The position numbers and the translations under genes were made by a program. The notes under the pieces were generated by a model, which worked only from the letters and a program-made list of their open reading frames with translations, was not told the DNA's origin and searched no databases. This document shows, one piece after another, positions 16,434 to 25,717 of a stretch of 64,000 nucleotides of DNA; the stretch's first letter is position 1; each line of letters starts with the position of its first letter. Location of the stretch: assembly GCA_003859965.1 (NCBI GenBank), contig RQYR01000002.1, positions 1 through 64,000 of the forward strand, in the 5' to 3' direction. This DNA is from Comamonadaceae bacterium OH2545_COT-014 (lineage in GTDB: Bacteria; Pseudomonadota; Gammaproteobacteria; Burkholderiales; Burkholderiaceae_C).

Positions 16434-19400
16434 TCAAGGGCGATCCACGTCGCCGCGCACCAGCAGGGTGAAGGCGTCATTGGTGACGGTTTCCGGGCCT
16501 TGCTGGATGGTGCGCACCACCCACACCGGAAACAGCGCACCGGTGGTGTTGAAGCGCAGCACGTTGCCTGTGGCCCAGCCCGAACCCCAGCCGACGGCGG
16601 CCAGGGTGAAGTACGGTTTACCGGTGGCCGGATTGATGGGTGCGATGTCGCTGCCCGTGGTGCCTGTGGCGATCACGCCGACGTGCTCCCCGATGACGTT
16701 GAACGAGGTTGCGTTGGTGAACTGAATCGCCCAACGCTCGGTGATCGCCCCCGCGTTGGTGACCACGATGGGAGCCAGCACGTCGTTGTAGGTGGCGGTG
16801 GCCGCAGCCCCTTGAATCGCATCCAGAAAGCTGCCGTTCCAGCTGGCCTGATCGAACAGGTTGGAGACATAGGCACGCAGATCGCCCGACACCAGGGCCG
16901 AGGACACATGCGAGCCGACCGGGTAGTCGTGGGTGATCTGGCGTGTGAAGGTCAGGCGTCCGGAGATCTGCACGTCCGAGACCTGGGCCATGTCCTCGAT
17001 GCGGTGCTCGACGGTGACAGGCTGCACAAGGCCGGTGACCACACCGAAGGTGACGGTGCCCGCTTCCAGATCGGCGGTGTAGTCAGCGGTGACGACTTCT
17101 CCGTTGCCATCCAGCACCCGCACACGCGAGAGGCGCTGACGGCCGCAGTCCACCACCTGCCCGCTGGTGGCCGTGAACGGCCCGACGGTTGCGGTGTGGC
17201 CGATCACCGCGAAGTCGCCCGCACGGAAGATCGGTACACGTCCATCCTGCGGCAGCCGCACCGGATCGAGGCCGATGATGTCGGCATCCAACGGCAGGTA
17301 GGAGTACGCCACCGCGTTGTACTTGATGGTGTCGGCAAACACCGGCACAGGCTTGAAGATCTTGGCAACGCCTTCGATGGTGACCACCGCATCCGGGTCG
17401 TACCAGCTTTGCCCTTCGTTGCCTGCTGCCGCCACCCACGCACCAAAGCGCACACGCACCACGCCGGTTTCGTAGTCGATGGAGCCAAGTACGTCGGTGC
17501 CGATGATGTCGCCGTTGTTGTTGGCGCTGACGTTGATGGTGCCGCCGCTCAGTCGTGTGGCGAGGATTTGCAGGCTGGACGGACGTACCGGAGACGCAGG
17601 AACACGGAAGGTCACCTCGTCCACCGGCGTGCCATCCAGCGTGGTCAACAAAGAGCGCAACGCCACCGCGTTTGCGGCAGCGGGAACCCACGCCGTGATA
17701 TTGGCCGCGCCGTTGGCGTAGTTGATCTGTCCGGCCAGCGTTGCCGCGCCCGTCACCGGATCGAGGTCGTAGTACAGGCTGCCCAGCCGGTCAAAGTAGG
17801 TCTTGCCGCCCAGCGTGAAACAGACGCTGCCGGGGACGATGTTCTCGGCAAAAGTCGGTGTCAGGTCGATAGCCAGCGCACCCGCCGTGAAGCTGTCATT
17901 CGTGGCATTGGATGCGCCCGCTGCCCGGTAGCGCACCTTGGCCCAGCCGGTGTCGTCGATGGGCATCGACGCGCCCGCGGGGATGTACTCCCAATGCGAG
18001 AACAGGTTGCGGTACACCGGCAACACCCTGCCGTCGGTGCGTGTCCAGCCGATCTGGGTGACGTTGTAGCGTGCCACCGGGATACGCACCGTGGTGTCGG
18101 GCGTGAAGTGAACGACACCCGTGGCGTAGTTCACCGTCCCGAAAGCCATTCCCTGCGGATCGCGCAGCACACCTAGCCCGTCGTCCTTGACGATCTTGAT
18201 CGGGTCGATCCGCGCGATCAGTTGCAGTTCGGCCGGGGTGGTGGAGATGTACTCATACAGGTCGATGAGCAGATTCCACTCCAACTCCACCGTGCCCGGA
18301 ATCAGACCGTCGAAGTCCACCTCCACATCGATGCTGCCATCGCCATTGCGCAGCGGCGCTTCGAACTCCTCCTCGTTGGGTGGCCCCCAGGTGTAGGCAA
18401 CGCTGTAGGTCTGGCCGCCTGCGGGCAGCACGGTCGGCGTGATCTGGATCAGGCCGGTCTGGTAGTTGATGCTGCCGCTGGCATGTCCGCTGATCGAGCC
18501 CTTGCCATCATCGGTGGCGCTGCGCGCCGTGCCATCGTTCCAGGTGATCGTCACCGACCCCGGCGTGACACCGGCATGGGTCAGTTGCAGAGTCACCGAC
18601 GGCGGTGCGATGGCGCTGGATGCGCGATTGAAGTAGTTGGCCTTGCCGCCCCAGGCATAGACGATCTCGCTGCCCACGTCGGGCAAGGCTCCCAGGGTGA
18701 CCGCCACGGTGCCGGTGGTGTAGCTGACGGTGCCGACGCCGTATTCCGGGCTGACGCCCTTGAGCACGCCTGCGCCGTTGTCGCGCAGGTCGTACCACTT
18801 GCCCTGCGCCCGGTAGCTCACCTGCAGGGTGCCCGGTGCCGGACTGGGCACGATGGTCAGGATGTAGTTGTACGAGCGGCTCTCGATGTCCACCCGCACG
18901 CCCGCCGTATCGGCCACGCGGATCGGCGCGGCAGCAGGCCGGAAGCTGATGGTCTTGGTGCCCGAGTAGGTCGGTGCGCTGGAGGCCAGCGTGATCTGGC
19001 CGCGCCCGTAGTTGACGGTGCCGACCACGGTCGCGCCCGACACCAGATCGCCACCGTTGTCGGTGAGCGTTGCACCGCTGACGCTGATGGACAGCGTACC
19101 GGGCTGGATGGCATTACCCACCGAGAGCACGGTGGAGGCATTGAAAGCGGCCGCCGAGGTGTAGGACACCGTGCCGTTGTCCGATTCGATCAGGGTTTCG
19201 GCGGTGCCGCCTGCGGTGAGGTCGAGCAGCGGCGTCTCGGTCTGGGCCGAGGGTACCAGTTGGGTGAATACGCTGCTGACGCTGGCGGCCACATCCCCGA
19301 TGGCGACCGGCTGGGTGGTCTTGACCACGCCGCAGTACTTGGCAGCATCGGCCACCACGGTGTCGCGCGTCCGGGTCTTGCCGTTGGCCATAGTGAACAG

Positions 19401-20036
19401 GCGATCCGGCGGCGAACCGGGGAAGTCGTAGCGCAGCGCATCGGACAGGTCGCAACTGACCACCACCGCCTGATAGTCCTGGATGCCGCTGCCCGTGCCG
19501 TAGCTGAAGGTGCGGGTTTCCGATTCGATGCGGGTGATGCGCACGTACTGCGAATACTCGTTGGCCAGCCCCTCGTTCATCACCAGAAACAGGGTTTTGC
19601 CGATGGTGGGCAGTTCTGCCCCCACGCGCTGGAACAACTGAATGCTGCGCTGCCCCGCGATGTGGTTCTCCAGCAGATAGCCGTTCCACTGCGAGCCCTT
19701 GTTGAGATAGGCCTCGATGCGGTCGCGCGCTTGCGTGCGGCGGTCGAACACCTCCTGGGTAGAGAAGATGGTCACCGCCACGCGCGGATCGCTGGGCGGG
19801 TCGGAGACGATGACGTTGCCGCCCAGATAGGTGTCGGTGGTGTCGGTCTGGATGCTGGCGAACACCTTGCGCAGGTTCACGCGGCCACCCGCACGATCCA
19901 GTTCCGAGATGTCGTTGAACAGCGAGTTGCTCGCGCCATCGACGATGACATTGGCGGTGGGTGCGCCGCCGCCTTCTGCGACGTCGTCCATCACCTGACT
20001 GGCGACCAGCTTCACATCGCCTGCAAGAATGGGCAT
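16434..20036 (-). CDS. Large tail protein with six internal G-x-[ND/S]-Y-x-x-G repeats
   Basis: 1200 aa from ATG 20036, preceded by AAGGGAGA; the frame is open far upstream, but those residues are arginine-rich shadow. After an N-terminal ~280-aa domain, a module recurs: GTVNYGRG (339), GTVSYTTG (435), GSINYQTG (521), GTVNYATG (633), GQINYANG (769), GSIDYETG (851). Each is often preceded by D-[DN]-G-x-G and P-G-[ST]-[LV] strands, suggesting tandem Ig-like or beta-sandwich domains. The C-terminal 200 residues are distinct. It is the main shaft or side-fibre candidate of the tail and precedes the tail-tip genes. Confidence 0.65.
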   Translation of the reverse strand: MPILAGDVKLVASQVMDDVAEGGGAPTANVIVDGASNSLFNDISELDRAGGRVNLRKVFASIQTDTTDTYLGGNVIVSDPPSDPRVAVTIFSTQEVFDRRTQARDRIEAYLNKGSQWNGYLLENHIAGQRSIQLFQRVGAELPTIGKTLFLVMNEGLANEYSQYVRITRIESETRTFSYGTGSGIQDYQAVVVSCDLSDALRYDFPGSPPDRLFTMANGKTRTRDTVVADAAKYCGVVKTTQPVAIGDVAASVSSVFTQLVPSAQTETPLLDLTAGGTAETLIESDNGTVSYTSAAAFNASTVLSVGNAIQPGTLSISVSGATLTDNGGDLVSGATVVGTVNYGRGQITLASSAPTYSGTKTISFRPAAAPIRVADTAGVRVDIESRSYNYILTIVPSPAPGTLQVSYRAQGKWYDLRDNGAGVLKGVSPEYGVGTVSYTTGTVAVTLGALPDVGSEIVYAWGGKANYFNRASSAIAPPSVTLQLTHAGVTPGSVTITWNDGTARSATDDGKGSISGHASGSINYQTGLIQITPTVLPAGGQTYSVAYTWGPPNEEEFEAPLRNGDGSIDVEVDFDGLIPGTVELEWNLLIDLYEYISTTPAELQLIARIDPIKIVKDDGLGVLRDPQGMAFGTVNYATGVVHFTPDTTVRIPVARYNVTQIGWTRTDGRVLPVYRNLFSHWEYIPAGASMPIDDTGWAKVRYRAAGASNATNDSFTAGALAIDLTPTFAENIVPGSVCFTLGGKTYFDRLGSLYYDLDPVTGAATLAGQINYANGAANITAWVPAAANAVALRSLLTTLDGTPVDEVTFRVPASPVRPSSLQILATRLSGGTINVSANNNGDIIGTDVLGSIDYETGVVRVRFGAWVAAAGNEGQSWYDPDAVVTIEGVAKIFKPVPVFADTIKYNAVAYSYLPLDADIIGLDPVRLPQDGRVPIFRAGDFAVIGHTATVGPFTATSGQVVDCGRQRLSRVRVLDGNGEVVTADYTADLEAGTVTFGVVTGLVQPVTVEHRIEDMAQVSDVQISGRLTFTRQITHDYPVGSHVSSALVSGDLRAYVSNLFDQASWNGSFLDAIQGAAATATYNDVLAPIVVTNAGAITERWAIQFTNATSFNVIGEHVGVIATGTTGSDIAPINPATGKPYFTLAAVGWGSGWATGNVLRFNTTGALFPVWVVRTIQQGPETVTNDAFTLLVRGDVDRP

Positions 20037-20053
20037 TGGAATTCTCCCTTGGG

Positions 20054-20461
20054 TCAGATCTGCATCAACCGCAAGGTGATGCGGTAGAAATCGGTGTCGG
20101 CCTGTGCCGGAAAACCCAGCACGGGTTCGGCTTCGATGGCGGCTTCTTGGTGGCGGAAGGCCACGGTGAACACACGCGCATCGCGCAAAGTCAGTTCGAA
20201 GCGACCACTGCTGGCCGTGAGCGGCGCGGCAGCCCAGCCGTACAGTTGGTTCACCGCTGCGCGCGTCACCCACGCCATGTCGGAAGGCCCGACCAGCGTG
20301 ATCGGGCGACCCGCCTGTCGTGTGGCCGACTGCACCAGCAGCGCACCGGTGAGCAGGTAGGACACGGAGGCGACGGCGGGCGACCACGCGTGTTCGTCCG
20401 TCCACAGCAAGTCGTCGGGCAATGGCAGCGCCACCCCGGTAGCGAGGTTCTTCAGTTGCAT
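20054..20461 (-). CDS. Phage tail protein downstream of the tape measure
   Basis: 135 aa from ATG 20461; a TTG at 20470 would add three residues. It is mainly beta (VASVSYLLTGALLVQSATRQ, RFELTLRDARVFTVAFRHQE) and ends YRITLRLMQI. Position directly after the tape-measure gene suggests a distal tail or tail-tip protein. No family name is assigned. Confidence 0.65.
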   Translation of the reverse strand: MQLKNLATGVALPLPDDLLWTDEHAWSPAVASVSYLLTGALLVQSATRQAGRPITLVGPSDMAWVTRAAVNQLYGWAAAPLTASSGRFELTLRDARVFTVAFRHQEAAIEAEPVLGFPAQADTDFYRITLRLMQI

Positions 20462-20472
20462 CGGGATCAAGC

Positions 20473-23400
20473 TCAGGTCGTGCGGGCGCGTGCGGCGTCC
20501 AGCAGTTGCAACAGGCGCGCCTCGTCACGGCCATCGACGGTGGCAGTGACCCGTTGACCGCCTGCAGCCAGTTCGACGCGCACGGTGCGCGTGGGCGCGC
20601 TGGCCTCAGTCAAGGCTGGACGCGGCACATTCACGCCAATGGGCTGCACCAAACCGCCGCTGGCGAAACCCTGGACGCTGGCGAGCGTGCGGCCTGCCAA
20701 CGCCTGCGCCGGGGCGGACAGGTTGTTGATGGCCTCGAAGAAGCCCACCCCCAGACGCGCCACGGCATCGCGCCTGACCACGTACTCGCCCGGTGTCAGC
20801 ATGGCGGGCACGGTGTCGGATCGGGACAGGCCGCCGCGCCTGTAGAACTGGCCCTGGTTCTGCTCCATGTAGTCGATCAACTCACGCTCCAGGTCTTTGC
20901 CCCAAAGCAAGGGCTGCGCCATCGCCTGCCGCCACCTTTGCTTGATGCGTTGCAGGCTCTGGCTCTCGTTGCCGGTGAGCGTCTTGCGGTCGATGAACTC
21001 GTCGAGCTTGCGCCGATCCTGCTGCGCCAACTGGCCCCAATAGCGCATCGTGTCGGACTTCATGGTCAAGCTGACCGCCGCGCCGTACTTGTAGCGCAGC
21101 CAGCTTGTGTACTCGTTCATGCCTTGCAGGCCAAGGTCGATCATCTTCAGCGCCTCGGCCGTTTCCCGGTTGCGCTTGGGCGCTTCGCCGCCGCGAACCT
21201 GCCCGCCGCGTGCGAAGTGCGCGACACCCTGCGCCAGATTGGCCAGCCGCGCTGCACCGTACTTGCGCACCGCCGCCTTGCGGATCACGAAGGCTCCGGC
21301 ATCCAGCGTGCGCGGCACGGTGTCGTGGTGGCCGGAACCGGGCACGGTGCCGCCGCTCATCCGGGGAAAGGCCGCTGCCACCGCGCCACCCTCGGCAAAC
21401 TTCTGCACACCAGCGCCCACCAGTCCTCCGGTGGCATTGGTTTCCACCTTGGTGACGTAAATCGTGTGCGTGCTCGTGGTATGGATGCCATTGAGGCTCA
21501 TCACCTCGGCGCGAGCAGCCTCGGCGTTGTGCTGGATGGCGTGGTGCGACTCGGTACGGATGCGATCCAGCGCCTTGATCATCCCGTCCACGTTGGTGAT
21601 CGCGGCCTGCGCCTTCTCGGTGGCCACCTTCAGTTCGAACTGGGCGTTTTCGTCGGCGTAGACCTTGAGCCTGTCCAGAGCATCGCGGGCCTTGGACACA
21701 TCGGCATCGACCGGCAGCGTTTTGCCTTCCTTGAGCAGCGCCTCGTATTCCTTGAGTTGCCGCTCGGCCTCCTGCAAGTCGGCCTGAATTTGCAGCAGGT
21801 ATTCCTTCTCCGCCAGTGCCTTGTCCAGATCGGCCAACGCCTTGTTGAAGCGCGTGGTGTCGGCGTCGAGCGTGAGCTTCATGCCGTCCTTGAGCTTGGC
21901 CGTGAGGTCGTCGACCTGGCGCGTCGTCTCGCTCAGCGTGCGCTGAATCTCATCGCGTGCGGACAGCGCCGTGCGCGCCGCCGTCTGATGCGCCCTGGCC
22001 TCGGCGTCCAGCGCTTGATTGAGAATGTCCTCAGACTGGCGGATGCGGTCGATGGCATCGCGCACGCTCTGTTTGCTCTGCACGGCCTGCGCATCGGCGT
22101 CACGGGCCTTCTGCGCCAACTCAGCGCGCAACTGGCCTGCCTGCCGCATCAAATCGTTGGCCTGCTGGTATTCCTGCCGACGGTAGGCCTCGCGCGACTG
22201 CGCTTCAAGCTGCGCGGCCTGCGACACCGCCTGCTCGGACTGCTTGCGCGCCTCTGCCGCCCGCTTGGCCTCGTTGGTCTGGCTGGTGGCCACCTGCGCG
22301 GCCATATCCATTGCCTTTTGTGCAAGCTGGCGGGCCAGTTCCAACTCGCCATTGGCCAGTGCCCGCCGTGCCTGAGCCTGCATCTCCGCAATCTGGCGCT
22401 TGCGATCCTCAGTGGCTTCGTACTCCGTCATGCCCTGGCGGCGGATTTCGCGGATGCGATCCTCCGTGGACATGGACAACTGACGCTTGGCCTCCTCGAT
22501 GCGCTGCACCTCGGCCAGATGCCGGTTGGCTTCGGCATTGAGCGCGTCGATGTGCTGGCGGTATTCGGCCAGCGCCTGCGTGAGCGTCTGCCGCTTGGCG
22601 GTCAGGATGTCGTTTTCCACGCGCTGCACATTGGCACGGCGTTCTTCCTCGGTCTGGCCCTGGCGGGCGGCAGCCTCCCGGCGCGCCTGCGTCTCCTGGT
22701 CGATCAGGCCCAGCGTTTCGGTGGTGGCCTGACGGTGCAGCGTAGCCTGCTGCGTCAGTGCCTCGGTGAGCAGTTGGGTGGACTTGGTGATCTTGGCGGT
22801 TTCGGACTGCTGGGTGCGTTCCAGTTCGGCCTTCTCCTGGTCGTAGCGCGCCTTCACTGCCGTGACCTGCGTCTGCAGGTTGGCCTCCACGAGGGCAGTA
22901 AAACCCTTGTAGGCCTCGCCCATCTTGGCGGTGGCGTCATTGACCACACCCTGAGCCTTGCCGACGGCCTGTTCAACCTCGCCCAGCCGGGATTTGAGCT
23001 TTTCCAGCGCGGAGTGAACCGCCTCTATGCCACGCCCAACCGCCTCCTGTGTGCCTTGGCGCACGGCTTCGAGCCGTTTGGCGATCTCCTCGGCGGCGGT
23101 TGCGGCGGTATCCATCGCTCCCTGAGCAGCGTTGGAGCCTTCCGCGGCGTCGGCATACATCTCGGCGAAGATGCGGTTCATCTCCGCCAAGCGTTCCTTG
23201 TGCCGCTGCGTGGCCTCGGCAATGGTGTCGGACGTAAACACCGCCGCGAGCACCTCCCACTGATAACGCAGGAACTCAAAGCCGGTGACCAGCGCCTGCA
23301 CCATGAAGATGCCCGCCTTGCGGACGATCTCGAATTTTTCGGATAGCCACGTCCCGATCTCCCAGCCGACGATGGCCGCTCCAAGCACGCCGAAGGCCAC

Positions 23401-24474
23401 GCGCAGCTTGCCGACCGTGGCGATGGCATTGGAGACGGACAGGTTGGCCGTGGCCCACGCCGCCGCCGTGGTGCTGGCCGCCGTCACCGCTGCTGCGCCC
23501 GCCGTCTGCCACGCGATGATCAGCGCCGGGATCAGGCGGTAGATCAGCACCGCCAGCCCGACCTGGGCAATGCGTGTGAGCCAGTCCATCACCGTGTCCA
23601 GGTTTTCTGCGAGCCAGGTCAGGGCCTCGGCCAGCTTCTTCGTGAAGCCCGTGGATTCGTCCAGACGGCTGATCCACTGCCCGAAGGCGTTGGACAGGCG
23701 CGTGAAGGCCTGACCAACGGTCATGGGCAGTTGCGCGTATTCGGCGGCCAGCTTGTCCTTCTGGCTCATCAGCGCATTGACCACCACATCGGCGGTCAGC
23801 CGACCTTCCTCAGCCAGCTTGCGCAGCCGTCCGATGGGCACGTTCAGACCATCGGCCAGGGCCTTGGCCAGACGCGGACTGTTTTCGACGACGGAGTTGA
23901 ACTCCTCGCCGCGCAGAACGCCGGCAGACAAGGCCTGACCGAACTGCAGCAGCGCCGACTGCGCCTCGGTGGCCGAGGCCCCCGAGATGCGCAGGGCTTG
24001 CGAGATGCTCTCGGTGATGGTGAGCGCGTCCTGCTGCTCACCGCCCAACATCCGCACGGCCTGCTGCAACTTCCCGTAAAGCGTGGCGGTTTCCTGGATC
24101 GGTACGCCGATACGCTGGGCAATGGCGAACAGTTCCTTCTGCGCGACCGTGTACTCGCGGCTACCTGCGGTGGCCAGCTTCAGGCGCGCGGACATCATGT
24201 TCCACGCGTCGGCGATCTGGACGATCTCCCGCGCCTTGCCCGCCGCCCAATTGATCGAGAGGAAGGCCAGCAGCTGCGTCCTGGCCTTGGCGACCTGCTC
24301 ACCAAAGGCGTTCATGCCCGCCTTGACCTCAGCCATCCCGGCGGCGGCCTTGCTGCCGGCACTCTTGGCGCTGGCACTGAAGCCGCCCAGGCTGCGCTCG
24401 GCGGACGTGATGGCGCGCTTGAGCCCCTCGTCTGCGCCTTCGAGCGCGACGATGATGGAAATGCGTTTTGCCAT
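20473..24474 (-). CDS. Tail tape-measure protein
   Basis: 1333 aa from ATG 24474 (MAKRISIIVALEGADEGLKR). Residues ~75-270 carry the classic tape-measure N-terminal domain (WNMMSARLKLATAGSREYTV, LYGKLQQAV, GVLRGEEFNSVVENSPRLAK, LTADVVVNALMSQKDKLAAE). Hydrophobic helices follow near residues 320-390 (VGLAVLIYRLIPALIIAWQT). About 650 residues of Q/E/A/R-rich coiled coil come next (EAVRQGTQEAVGRGIEAVHS through ELARQLAQKAMDMAAQVATS). The C-terminus has GG...VPGSGHHDTVPR and two R-[RK]-[DG]-A-V blocks. Length sets tail length. It is the largest gene in the window. Confidence 0.93.
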   Translation of the reverse strand: MAKRISIIVALEGADEGLKRAITSAERSLGGFSASAKSAGSKAAAGMAEVKAGMNAFGEQVAKARTQLLAFLSINWAAGKAREIVQIADAWNMMSARLKLATAGSREYTVAQKELFAIAQRIGVPIQETATLYGKLQQAVRMLGGEQQDALTITESISQALRISGASATEAQSALLQFGQALSAGVLRGEEFNSVVENSPRLAKALADGLNVPIGRLRKLAEEGRLTADVVVNALMSQKDKLAAEYAQLPMTVGQAFTRLSNAFGQWISRLDESTGFTKKLAEALTWLAENLDTVMDWLTRIAQVGLAVLIYRLIPALIIAWQTAGAAAVTAASTTAAAWATANLSVSNAIATVGKLRVAFGVLGAAIVGWEIGTWLSEKFEIVRKAGIFMVQALVTGFEFLRYQWEVLAAVFTSDTIAEATQRHKERLAEMNRIFAEMYADAAEGSNAAQGAMDTAATAAEEIAKRLEAVRQGTQEAVGRGIEAVHSALEKLKSRLGEVEQAVGKAQGVVNDATAKMGEAYKGFTALVEANLQTQVTAVKARYDQEKAELERTQQSETAKITKSTQLLTEALTQQATLHRQATTETLGLIDQETQARREAAARQGQTEEERRANVQRVENDILTAKRQTLTQALAEYRQHIDALNAEANRHLAEVQRIEEAKRQLSMSTEDRIREIRRQGMTEYEATEDRKRQIAEMQAQARRALANGELELARQLAQKAMDMAAQVATSQTNEAKRAAEARKQSEQAVSQAAQLEAQSREAYRRQEYQQANDLMRQAGQLRAELAQKARDADAQAVQSKQSVRDAIDRIRQSEDILNQALDAEARAHQTAARTALSARDEIQRTLSETTRQVDDLTAKLKDGMKLTLDADTTRFNKALADLDKALAEKEYLLQIQADLQEAERQLKEYEALLKEGKTLPVDADVSKARDALDRLKVYADENAQFELKVATEKAQAAITNVDGMIKALDRIRTESHHAIQHNAEAARAEVMSLNGIHTTSTHTIYVTKVETNATGGLVGAGVQKFAEGGAVAAAFPRMSGGTVPGSGHHDTVPRTLDAGAFVIRKAAVRKYGAARLANLAQGVAHFARGGQVRGGEAPKRNRETAEALKMIDLGLQGMNEYTSWLRYKYGAAVSLTMKSDTMRYWGQLAQQDRRKLDEFIDRKTLTGNESQSLQRIKQRWRQAMAQPLLWGKDLERELIDYMEQNQGQFYRRGGLSRSDTVPAMLTPGEYVVRRDAVARLGVGFFEAINNLSAPAQALAGRTLASVQGFASGGLVQPIGVNVPRPALTEASAPTRTVRVELAAGGQRVTATVDGRDEARLLQLLDAARARTT

Positions 24475-24476
24475 CT

Positions 24477-25121
24477 TCAGTCCACCAGCCGCAACTGCTT
24501 CTCGATGCTCGCGGACAGGCGCGGGATGCGCCCTGCGACGATACGCTCGATGCTCAGACGCAGCTTGAGTTGCACGCGCGGCACCAGCACTGCAATCGGT
24601 ACGTCCGCACCGCGCTTGAGCTTCTTGATGCCTTCGGCCTTGCGGTAACGGCGCTTGAAGCCGGACAGTGGCCGGTCGTGTTCCTTGATGTTCTCGGCCA
24701 TCAGCACGATGTTTCCCTTGGCGTTCTTGATGAAATAGGCATTGCCGCCGCGCATCAGCTCGGCGATCTGCGCCTTGAAGCGTTTGCGTCCCACGCGCCC
24801 GTGCAGCGGAATCAGCATCCGGCCACCGATCACACCGCCTCGTTCGTGCATGCCAGACCACGGGATGCGCGAGCCGACGTAGAGCGCAGGCAGGCGCTTT
24901 TTGTCCTTGTCGAGCACCTTGGCGGTGAAGCCCTTGACGAAGGACTTCTTGACCACCGTCATCCGGCCCGCGACGTGGCTGCGCACGTTCTGCTTCAATT
25001 CGGCTGCCTCGCTGGCGATGCCGCGTGCAGCCGCCTTCTTGACCTTTTGCCGGAACTCGCCACCCCAGCGGCGCAACTGCGCCTGCGCGGCTTTGCTGTC
25101 AATGCGAACGGAGATGCGCAT
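24477..25121 (-). CDS. Minor tail / tail-completion protein (DUF6441-like)
   Basis: 214 aa from ATG 25121 (MRISVRIDSKAAQAQLRRWG). The pattern, basic helices then YVGSRIPWSGMHERGGVIGG and GNAYFIKNAKGNIVLMAENI, matches the HK97 gp10-like or DUF6441-type proteins encoded just before tape-measure genes. It overlaps the end of the frameshifted chaperone extension by 23 bp. Confidence 0.65.
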   Translation of the reverse strand: MRISVRIDSKAAQAQLRRWGGEFRQKVKKAAARGIASEAAELKQNVRSHVAGRMTVVKKSFVKGFTAKVLDKDKKRLPALYVGSRIPWSGMHERGGVIGGRMLIPLHGRVGRKRFKAQIAELMRGGNAYFIKNAKGNIVLMAENIKEHDRPLSGFKRRYRKAEGIKKLKRGADVPIAVLVPRVQLKLRLSIERIVAGRIPRLSASIEKQLRLVD

Positions 25122-25404
25122 GGCGGTTTGCCTGATCGGTGAGCCTGTCGAGGGTCTGGTCGAGATGGCGGGCATCGCCGCGCGCGCCAATGGCGATCAA
25201 CGAAAGCAGCCGCGCGTCGCGGGCTGCATCCTCGCGCACGGTGGCGGCCACAAAACCGCGCACCTGCGCCAAGGTGTAGTCCAGGATGTCCGGCAGCCTG
25301 TGGCCGTGAGCGATCAGGTGCTGGACGGTGTCGAACCAGTGGCCGCCGTCACCGCGTTCGCCTGCGTGAACAGATCGTCGAGCCTGGGCATCACCGTCCG
25401 GGTA
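25099..25404 (-). CDS. Frameshift extension of the tail-assembly chaperone (gpT-like part)
   Basis: This frame has no own start. It is open in the -1 frame of the upstream gene from the slippery site at 25404-25410 to TGA 25099-25101, about 101 codons. The product contains ERGDGGHWFDTVQHLIAHGH and ILDYTLAQVRGFVAATVRED, coherent protein sequence unlike shadow frames. A -1 slip would yield a ~200-aa GT-type chaperone, as for lambda G/GT. See the separate entry for the heptamer. Confidence 0.75.
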   Translation of the reverse strand, partial: YPDGDAQARRSVHAGERGDGGHWFDTVQHLIAHGHRLPDILDYTLAQVRGFVAATVREDAARDARLLSLIAIGARGDARHLDQTLDRLTDQANRHAHLRSH

Positions 25405-25706
25405 AAAAAATCGGCGTTCACCTCGATCACTTTCGCGGCCAGCACAATGGCTTCATCGGCGGCCAGGTCATCGACCCACGCACGCGGCTTGCAGACGGCG
25501 ATGGATACTGCCGTGAGCAGGTCGTCGCCGCGTTCGCCGAACAAGGCCAGCCAGTCGATGCCCTCGCCACTGATCTGCTGCATCACCGGCGTGATGGCGC
25601 GCAGGAAAGCAGGCATCTGGCCGACCTTCAGCGGCTTCACGCTGACGGTTTCACCGGCCAGCGTGATCTCGCAGGCTTGCGGCACCAGCTTATCCAGATC
25701 GCTCAT
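25314..25706 (-). CDS. Tail-assembly chaperone (gpG-like)
   Basis: 130 aa from ATG 25706 (MSDLDKLVPQACEITLAGET). A small acidic-helical protein located between the major tail protein and the tape measure, the standard position of siphovirus tail-assembly chaperones. It contains NADFFTRTVMPRLDDL, whose FF codons are the -1 slippery site. Most ribosomes would end at TGA 25314-25316 with SSTs; a fraction would shift. Confidence 0.75.
   Translation of the reverse strand: MSDLDKLVPQACEITLAGETVSVKPLKVGQMPAFLRAITPVMQQISGEGIDWLALFGERGDDLLTAVSIAVCKPRAWVDDLAADEAIVLAAKVIEVNADFFTRTVMPRLDDLFTQANAVTAATGSTPSST
25404..25410 (-). promoter_or_regulatory. Slippery heptamer T-TTT-TTT for -1 ribosomal frameshifting
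   Basis: In the chaperone frame the codons are GA[T TTT TTT] ACC, an in-register seven-T slippery sequence. After slipping, codons TAC CCG GAC continue open to 25099. Location inside a G-like gene between tail tube and tape measure is exactly where most tailed phages frameshift. Confidence 0.75.
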
Positions 25707-25717
25707 GCTCGCCTCCC

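Noticed and set aside
16257-20087. Two 620-640-codon plus-strand frames opposite the large tail protein
   Set aside because: Antisense shadows of a long GC-rich gene; His/Arg/Gly-rich, motif-free.
20506-23346. 946-codon plus-strand frame opposite the tape measure
   Set aside because: Mirror of the coiled-coil coding sequence; no domain, no ribosome site.
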